A DNA stretch of 45,692 nucleotides from Oscillospiraceae bacterium (GTDB taxonomy: Bacteria; Bacillota; Clostridia; Oscillospirales; Oscillospiraceae): the NCBI GenBank assembly GCA_015067845.1, contig SVLT01000018.1, positions 1 through 45,692 of the forward strand, read 5' to 3'. Made by a program: the position numbers and the translations under genes. Below, one piece after another: positions 41,192-45,692 of the stretch. How positions within the stretch are numbered: the first letter of the stretch is position 1; each line of letters opens with the position of its first letter. Below the pieces are notes generated by a model that was not told where the DNA came from, did no database searches, and worked only from the letters and a program-made list of their open reading frames with translations.

Positions 41192-41920
41192 ATGAAAAAA
41201 TTATTGGCTCTGCTTCTTGCAATATCTATGCTTTTGTGCCTGGCCGCATGCAGCAGCGATGCACCGTCTTCCGTAGACGACAAAAAAGATAATCAGGAAA
41301 ACTGCGCTGAAACCGGCAAGCACACGCTGGGCGATTGGACGCTCTATGCCGAGGCCACAAACTTCACCCCCAAGGAAACAAGAAGAAGCTGCTCCGGCTG
41401 CAAATATTATGAATATGAGCGGGATTACACCCAAATGGCAGACCATTACTTCAATGTGGTGGAGACGCTGGATGTATGGTTTGGGCAGCAAAACGACGAC
41501 TATACATCACACCTGGTTTACTGGGCATTGCTCCAGGGCGTAGAGTACACGCTCGAGGAGGAAGGTGAAATTTGCATAATCTCCGTAGCTAACCTGGATG
41601 AACTGACCATGCAGTATTTTGGCAAAACCTTCGATTACACCGGCCTGTATAACGATCTGATTTACGGAAGAACCCGGTGTGTGTATGATGAAACCCGAAA
41701 TGCGCTGAGCCTTTTCAGTTTTGATGATTTCACTGGGCCGGAGGTTCTCAAGTCCGAGGTGCTCACTTGCGATGGCGACGATGATCGGCGCATTGTCGTT
41801 ACCGGAAGAAGAACCCAGGAGGACGATATGGGCAACCCCGTTTATTGGTCGGACTATGAAATGATCATTGAATTGATCGGTGACCAATATGTGATCACCT
41901 CGTATGCCATGGTTCAATAA
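41192..41920 (+). CDS. Putative lipoprotein, unknown function
   Basis: This 242-residue protein has a lipoprotein signal MKKLLALLLAISMLLCLAAC with the lipobox LAAC (Cys20), then a Ser/Asp-rich linker. The mature part is acidic and includes RRSCSGCKYYEYERDY, a CxxC pair, and several aromatic repeats. No family is recognised. It stands alone with its own promoter between two identical terminators. Confidence 0.85.
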   Translation: MKKLLALLLAISMLLCLAACSSDAPSSVDDKKDNQENCAETGKHTLGDWTLYAEATNFTPKETRRSCSGCKYYEYERDYTQMADHYFNVVETLDVWFGQQNDDYTSHLVYWALLQGVEYTLEEEGEICIISVANLDELTMQYFGKTFDYTGLYNDLIYGRTRCVYDETRNALSLFSFDDFTGPEVLKSEVLTCDGDDDRRIVVTGRRTQEDDMGNPVYWSDYEMIIELIGDQYVITSYAMVQ

Positions 41921-41943
41921 GCGGATTTTATTTTCAAATCAGC

Positions 41944-41974
41944 AACTCCCCAACCACCCGGTTGGGGAGTTTTT
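41944..41974 (+). terminator. Terminator after the lipoprotein gene, copy 2
   Basis: Identical to 41056-41086 over 31 nt (AACTCCCCAACC…GGTTGGGGAGTT), followed by TTTTT overlap and TTGCAA of the next promoter. Confidence 0.93.
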
Positions 41975-41976
41975 TC

Positions 41977-42005
41977 TTGCAATTGTCGAAATATGGTGGT
42001 ATACT
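41977..42005 (+). promoter_or_regulatory. Promoter of the zinc-ribbon membrane protein gene
   Basis: TTGCAA (41977-41982) and TATACT (42000-42005), spacer 17. It directly abuts the terminator T-run. Confidence 0.8.
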
Positions 42006-42043
42006 TTCTGTGTACCCTGTACTAAATTTTAGGAGGTCTTGTT

Positions 42044-42622
42044 ATGTTTTGCCCAAAATGTGGCGCCCAACTGGCAGATGGTGTTGCTTTCTGCTCCAGC
42101 TGCGGCAATCCTGTGACATCCCAGGCAGCACCTGCACCCCAGCAACCCCTGGCACAACCCGGCGAACCTGCACTGTCCATGAAGTGGTTTAAGTTCCTGA
42201 TCTACTTTGGTCTGTGGGCCGGCGCGGTTTTGAACATCCTGCTCAACGGCGTTATGATGCTCAGCGGCAGCCAATACGGCGACGCGCAGACCGTAGAACT
42301 GGTCTATGCCATGTTTGGTGACTTGAAGAGTTTGGACACCCTGTGTGGTATTCTGGCAATCGTTGTTGGCGTATTGGGAATCTATACCCGTTTTCAGCTG
42401 GCCGGCTTTAAGAAAAACGGCCCGATGCTGCTGACGTGCGTATATGCCGGATCCATCGCATTTACGCTGATCTATATCATTGGCATCAACTCCATCCTGC
42501 CCGAGTATGTTCTCAGCGAAATGGACTTCAGCTCCATTTACGGCAACATCGCCGGCAGTGTTGTGATGATCTTTGCAAACATTACCTACTTCAAGAAGCG
42601 CGCACATCTCTTTGTCAACTAA
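42044..42622 (+). CDS. Zinc-ribbon membrane protein, unknown function
   Basis: This 192-residue protein begins MFCPKCGAQLADG with FCSSCGNPV, a four-cysteine zinc ribbon, then a Pro/Gln/Ala linker (about 25-45) and four hydrophobic helices. Proteins of this layout are common in Clostridia and mostly uncharacterised. AGGAGG precedes the ATG. A terminator shared with folA follows. Confidence 0.85.
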   Translation: MFCPKCGAQLADGVAFCSSCGNPVTSQAAPAPQQPLAQPGEPALSMKWFKFLIYFGLWAGAVLNILLNGVMMLSGSQYGDAQTVELVYAMFGDLKSLDTLCGILAIVVGVLGIYTRFQLAGFKKNGPMLLTCVYAGSIAFTLIYIIGINSILPEYVLSEMDFSSIYGNIAGSVVMIFANITYFKKRAHLFVN

Positions 42623-42630
42623 CCGATACA

Positions 42631-42659
42631 AAAATGACCGAGGATTCCTCGGTCATTTT
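42631..42659. terminator. Bidirectional terminator between convergent genes
   Basis: AAAATGACCGAGGA…TCCTCGGTCATTTT, near-identical to 34716-34745. The folA stop codon lies inside it on the minus strand. Confidence 0.9.
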
Positions 42660-43132
42660 CTTTTATACAAGCACATTTCGTAGGGGATGCCGTTTTCCTC
42701 TCCGCTTTGGAGCACGTCGGCAAGCACCCAGTTTTCATCCTCGTCCAGATTGGGAAAAAAGGTGTCGGATTCCGGCTGGGCGTGGACTTTTGTCACATAG
42801 GCGGTGTCACACAGGGGGAGCATCTGGCGGTAGATGCTTCCGCCACCGATGACCATGGCCCTTTCCGCAGTTTTTGCGATTTCGGCGGCATCCTCCGGGG
42901 ATGCGGCCATGGTAAAACCGGGATAGGCGCATTTTGTCCTGGTTAACATAACATTTTCCCGGCCGGGGAGGGGCTTTTGTCCGGGGAAGTCCTCCACAGT
43001 GCGACGGCCAACAATGACCATGGCGCCCCGGGTGGTTTCACGGAAAAATTTTCGGTCAGCGGACAGGGCAATGGGCTGCGTCCCGTCCCGTCCGATTCCC
43101 CAGTCGTCATAGACTGCTACGATCAGTTCCAT
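42653..43132 (-). CDS. folA: Dihydrofolate reductase
   Basis: This 159-residue protein begins MELIVAVYDDWGIGRDGTQP, has FRETTRGAMVIVGRRTVEDF and AMVIGGGSIYRQMLPLCDTA, the standard DHFR motifs for NADPH and folate binding. It regenerates tetrahydrofolate after thymidylate synthase. It starts 8 nt after the thyA stop, with GAGGTAAC as ribosome site. The common Trp/Pro loop after GIG is changed (GIGRDG). Confidence 0.95.
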   Translation of the reverse strand: MELIVAVYDDWGIGRDGTQPIALSADRKFFRETTRGAMVIVGRRTVEDFPGQKPLPGRENVMLTRTKCAYPGFTMAASPEDAAEIAKTAERAMVIGGGSIYRQMLPLCDTAYVTKVHAQPESDTFFPNLDEDENWVLADVLQSGEENGIPYEMCLYKRK

Positions 43133-43140
43133 AGGTTACC

Positions 43141-43971
43141 TCAAATTGCCATGGGGATCTCAAAATCAAAGGGATGGAATTGGTAATCCTCCACCTTGAA
43201 GCTGTTCTTGGTGAAGGTGTAGAAATCGGTGATGCTCTCGTCTATGAAGAACTTGGGAGCGGGGAAACCCTCGTTTTCCAGCATGGCCTTGACCATGGGG
43301 ATGTGCCGGTCGTAAATATGGCAGTCGGCGATCACATGGATCAGCTCGCCCACCTTCAAACCGGAAACCTGAGCCATCATGTGCATCAGCACCGCGTACT
43401 GCACCACATTCCAGTTGTTGGCGGTGAGCATATCCTGGGAGCGCTGATTCAGAATGCCGTTGAGCACATCGCCGGTGACATTGAAGGTCATGGAGTAGGC
43501 GCAGGGGTAGAGGTTCATGTCGTGCAGATCGTCGAAATTGTAAATATTCGTCAGGATCCGACGGGAGTTGGGGTTGTGCTTCAAATCGTACAGTACCCGG
43601 TCCACCTGGTCGAACTCGCCCTCGGCGTACTGGTGCTTCACGCCTAGCTGATAGCCGTAGGCCTTGCCGATGGTGCCGTCCTGCCCTGCCCATTCGTCCC
43701 ACACATGGCTGCCCAGATCCTCAATGCGGTTGGATTTTTTCTGCCAGATCCACAGCAGCTCGTCCACGGCGCTCTTCCAGTAGGTGCGGCGCAGGGTCAT
43801 GATGGGGAATTCCTCAGCCAGGTTGTAGCGATTGACCACACCGAATTTTTTAATGGTGTGGGCGGGCGTGCCGTCGGGCCAATGGGGACGCACTTCCAGA
43901 TTTTCGTCGGAAAAGCCGTTTTCCAGAATGTCCAGGCAAGTCGCGCGGTAGAGATCGTCTGCTCTGCTCAT
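43141..43971 (-). CDS. thyA: Thymidylate synthase
   Basis: This 276-residue enzyme has the catalytic Cys157 in MNLYPCAYSMTF, the dUMP-binding LNQRSQDMLTANNWNVVQYA segment and C-terminal IPMAI. It makes dTMP from dUMP using methylene-tetrahydrofolate. It is in an operon with folA. The start at 43971 (MSRADDLYRAT) follows GAGGTG; a longer frame is rejected for lack of a ribosome site. The sequence around the Cys (YPCAYS) is of the phage phi3T/B. subtilis-like type and not the common PPCH. Confidence 0.96.
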   Translation of the reverse strand: MSRADDLYRATCLDILENGFSDENLEVRPHWPDGTPAHTIKKFGVVNRYNLAEEFPIMTLRRTYWKSAVDELLWIWQKKSNRIEDLGSHVWDEWAGQDGTIGKAYGYQLGVKHQYAEGEFDQVDRVLYDLKHNPNSRRILTNIYNFDDLHDMNLYPCAYSMTFNVTGDVLNGILNQRSQDMLTANNWNVVQYAVLMHMMAQVSGLKVGELIHVIADCHIYDRHIPMVKAMLENEGFPAPKFFIDESITDFYTFTKNSFKVEDYQFHPFDFEIPMAI

Positions 43972-44040
43972 AATCGGCACCTCGTAAAGTAGTATATTAT
44001 ATATAGTATCACAGGAAAACCAATTTGTCAGCAAATTTTT

Positions 44041-44113
44041 TGTAGGGGGCGGCGCCTACGACGCCCCGTTATACCAATTCCGTTACGGGACGTCCAGGGG
44101 GCCGTCCCCTACA
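44041..44113. repeat. TGTAGGGG…CCCCTACA inverted repeat, copy 4
   Basis: TGTAGGGGGCGGCGCC at the left and GGGGGCCGTCCCCTACA at the right pair imperfectly. It is in opposite orientation to the copy at 1498. It lies between thyA and hpf. Confidence 0.8.
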
Positions 44114-44147
44114 ATATAAATAATATATGAATTTTTCGGCGTGCCCC

Positions 44148-44176
44148 TTGTCGATTTCCCAAAATCAGGGTATAGT
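44148..44176 (+). promoter_or_regulatory. Promoter of hpf
   Basis: TTGTCG (44148-44153) and TATAGT (44171-44176), spacer 17; the ATG is 45 nt downstream. Confidence 0.75.
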
Positions 44177-44220
44177 ATAAATACACCGGAGAACCGGTGA
44201 AACGAAAGGAGCGCCGCAAT

Positions 44221-44757
44221 ATGAAATTCCAATTTAGTGAGAAAAAAGTCAAACTGCCCGGAAATGTCCATGCTTATGCCGAAAAAAAGGTCATGAAGCT
44301 GGCTCGGTACTTCGAGGAGGACGCGACCGCGCTCATCGTATTCTCTGTGGAGAAGAACCGGAACAATGTGGAGCTCACCGTTCACGGTGCAGGCACCTGG
44401 TTCCGGGCGCATGAGAGCACTTCTGATATGTTTGCTTCCATCGATGCCGCTGTGGGCACCATTGAGGGTCAGATCCGCAAGAACAAGACCCGCCTGGCCC
44501 GCCGCCTGCGTCAGGATGCATTCGTAAGAACCGCAGAGGAGACCTCTTTTGTCGCTGAGGAAAAAGAAGACGATTTGAGCATTGTCCGCGTCAAGAAGTT
44601 CAACTTCCGCCCCATGAGCCGGGAAGAAGCTGTTTTGCAGATGAATCTGCTGGAACACAACTTCTTCGCTTTCCGCGATGAGGATAATCACGGCGCGTTT
44701 GCTGTGGTCTATCGCAGAAACGATGGCGGATTTGGTCTGATCGAAGACGCTGAATAA
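44221..44757 (+). CDS. hpf: Ribosome hibernation promoting factor, long form
   Basis: This 178-residue protein has the N-terminal HPF domain (about 1-100, YAEKKVMKLARYFEEDATAL and HESTSDMFASIDAAVGTIEG) and the C-terminal dimerisation domain (about 120-175, RVKKFNFRPMSREEAVLQM and FRDEDNHGAFAVVYRRNDG). The long form dimerises 70S ribosomes in stationary phase. ATG 44221 follows AAAGGAG. Confidence 0.97.
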   Translation: MKFQFSEKKVKLPGNVHAYAEKKVMKLARYFEEDATALIVFSVEKNRNNVELTVHGAGTWFRAHESTSDMFASIDAAVGTIEGQIRKNKTRLARRLRQDAFVRTAEETSFVAEEKEDDLSIVRVKKFNFRPMSREEAVLQMNLLEHNFFAFRDEDNHGAFAVVYRRNDGGFGLIEDAE

Positions 44758-44771
44758 GAGGAATCAATACC

Positions 44772-44798
44772 AAGGGGCGGCGAAGGCCGCCCCTTTTT
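44772..44798 (+). terminator. Terminator after hpf
   Basis: AAGGGGCGGC, loop GAAG, GCCGCCCCTT, then TTT. The stem is the same as that after dnaK (4027). Confidence 0.9.
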
Positions 44799-44816
44799 CA
44801 GAAAGAAGAGAGAAAA

Positions 44817-45521
44817 ATGAAAAAGCTTTACGCTGTCTTGCTGATCGCGCTGCTCCTGACCGGGTGCGAGACGGAAACGGCCACCCCTACATCCACCGCG
44901 TCTGTATCAACTTCGTCCCGGCCAACCCAATCTGCCACGCCCCCGGTGGAGGTGTCACCGCTTGCGGTGCAGGATTTTCTGGACTTTGAAAATGCATCCT
45001 ATCCTCTGGAAAACGATGCGGAGTTCGTGATGATCCATTTTACCAGCGCGGTGATGCTGGATCGGGAGAATCCCTACGATTATGACCTGGTTCGCGGAAT
45101 TTTTGAAGACAACCGGCTGGGTATACATTACATAATAGACCGGGACGGCACGATCTACTGCTTCCTGCCGGAAAGTCATGCGGCCTGGCATGCCGGCAAA
45201 GGCAGCTTCGGAGATGAAAAATATACCGATAACATGAACCGGCATTCCATCGGCATCGAGCTGATGGGCATCGGCTCTCAGGAGGATATGTCCATCTATC
45301 TTCATCCGGAGGAGTACGACCGTCTAAACGCGGAATTCATCGGCTTCACGGACGCCCAATATACGGCCCTGGGGGCGCTGGTGCAGGACATTTGCCAGCG
45401 GCGTGAAATTGCCATGGATCGGCAGCATATCATCGGCCATCAGGAGTATAATCCGGCGAAAAACGACCCGGGAGAGCTGTTTGATTGGGCCCGTTTTATG
45501 GGCATTTTGAGCCAAAAATAA
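44817..45521 (+). CDS. Lipoprotein N-acetylmuramoyl-L-alanine amidase (Amidase_2 fold)
   Basis: This 234-residue protein has a lipobox (LLTGC, Cys17) and a Thr/Ser-rich linker to about residue 45. The amidase domain has the zinc ligands in FVMIHFTSAV and IIGHQEYNPAKNDPGELFDW (His and Asp of KNDPG), with HYIIDRDGTIYCFLPE and AAWHAGKG as family motifs. It likely cleaves peptide side chains from peptidoglycan outside the membrane. It could serve in recycling or spore germination; the context does not decide. Confidence 0.92.
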   Translation: MKKLYAVLLIALLLTGCETETATPTSTASVSTSSRPTQSATPPVEVSPLAVQDFLDFENASYPLENDAEFVMIHFTSAVMLDRENPYDYDLVRGIFEDNRLGIHYIIDRDGTIYCFLPESHAAWHAGKGSFGDEKYTDNMNRHSIGIELMGIGSQEDMSIYLHPEEYDRLNAEFIGFTDAQYTALGALVQDICQRREIAMDRQHIIGHQEYNPAKNDPGELFDWARFMGILSQK

Positions 45522-45547
45522 TTTTTTTAAAAATGCGAAAAAAGTTC

Positions 45548-45692
45548 TTGACATGAGTGGAAGGATGTGCTAGAATAAGCAAGCTAACCACGCGGTGGTG
45601 GCGTCTGTACCTTGTAAATTGAATAATGTGAGACGAACGAAAATAACACCTTGGACAATTAATGGATTGTTTAAGCGATGTAGAATCGAAAA
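45548..45692 (+). promoter_or_regulatory. Likely rRNA operon promoter and leader
   Basis: TTGACA (45548-45553), 17-nt spacer, TAGAAT (45571-45576), followed by a hairpin AACCACGCGGTGGTGG and leader segments ACCTTGTAAATTGAATAATG and CACCTTGGACAATTAATGG, which look like Firmicute pre-rRNA leader or spacer sequence. No 16S sequence is reached before the window ends. Confidence 0.55.

Noticed and set aside
45577..45692. Start of 16S rRNA inside the window
   Set aside because: The conserved 16S 5' region (AGAGTTTGAT type) is not reached; only promoter and leader-like sequence is present.

Overview
The window looks like a chromosomal segment of a moderately GC-rich, anaerobic, spore-lineage Firmicute, most likely a gut Clostridia/Oscillospiraceae-type bacterium. 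The evidence is a CIRCE-controlled hrcA-grpE-dnaK-dnaJ cluster, strong AGGAGG ribosome sites, an NfnAB-type ferredoxin/NADPH transhydrogenase, a YlmC/YmxH-type sporulation protein, long-form HPF and a Firmicute-style ethanolamine operon without eutS/P/Q. Species cannot be named from the sequence alone.

Layout. 1-127: end of an IS3/IS150-like insertion sequence with the first codons of its transposase on the minus strand. 353-5760: heat-shock cluster hrcA, grpE, dnaK, dnaJ, with a 522-bp DUF559-nuclease element inserted between dnaK and dnaJ. 6079-7230: a D,D-carboxypeptidase. 7442-18257 (minus): a 12-gene ethanolamine-utilisation microcompartment operon, transcribed eutG-eutA-pduL-(hypothetical)-eutN-eutH-eutB-eutC-eutL-eutE-eutM-eutT. 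It covers uptake, the B12-dependent lyase with reactivase and adenosyltransferase, acetaldehyde oxidation or reduction, acyl-phosphate formation and three shell proteins. 18552-25152 (plus): U32/RlhA-like protein, Maf, MreC, MreD and PBP2 (cell shape). 25189-25634: a divergent pair of very small genes between two identical terminators. 25731-27981 (minus): nfnB and nfnA. 28309-34710 (plus): a small surface-polysaccharide cluster ending in a flippase fused to a nucleotidyltransferase-like domain. 34960-38606 (minus): a heterodimeric ABC exporter. 38856-41043 (plus): YmxH-like protein, rpsB, tsf. 41192-42622: a lipoprotein and a zinc-ribbon membrane protein. 42653-43971 (minus): folA and thyA. 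44221-45521: hpf and a lipoprotein amidase. The window ends in what looks like an rRNA operon promoter and leader.

The most striking content is not in the housekeeping genes. The intergenic DNA is packed with structured dispersed repeats of at least three architectures. One superfamily has nested ends: an outer C/G palindrome, a middle hairpin whose sequence varies while its pairing is kept, and a conserved inner motif. One member (4064-4585) carries a DUF559 (Vsr/PD-(D/E)XK-like) nuclease gene that fits exactly between its inverted ends and has a possible TTA target duplication. Another member (7276-7470) has the same kind of ends and no gene. This suggests an autonomous/non-autonomous pair, that is, a nuclease-carrying mobile element with MITE-like derivatives, which I do not recognise as a described system. 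Four terminator stems also recur in pairs, two of which bracket small gene cassettes.

All family assignments come from reading the translated sequences for motifs. No database search was run.
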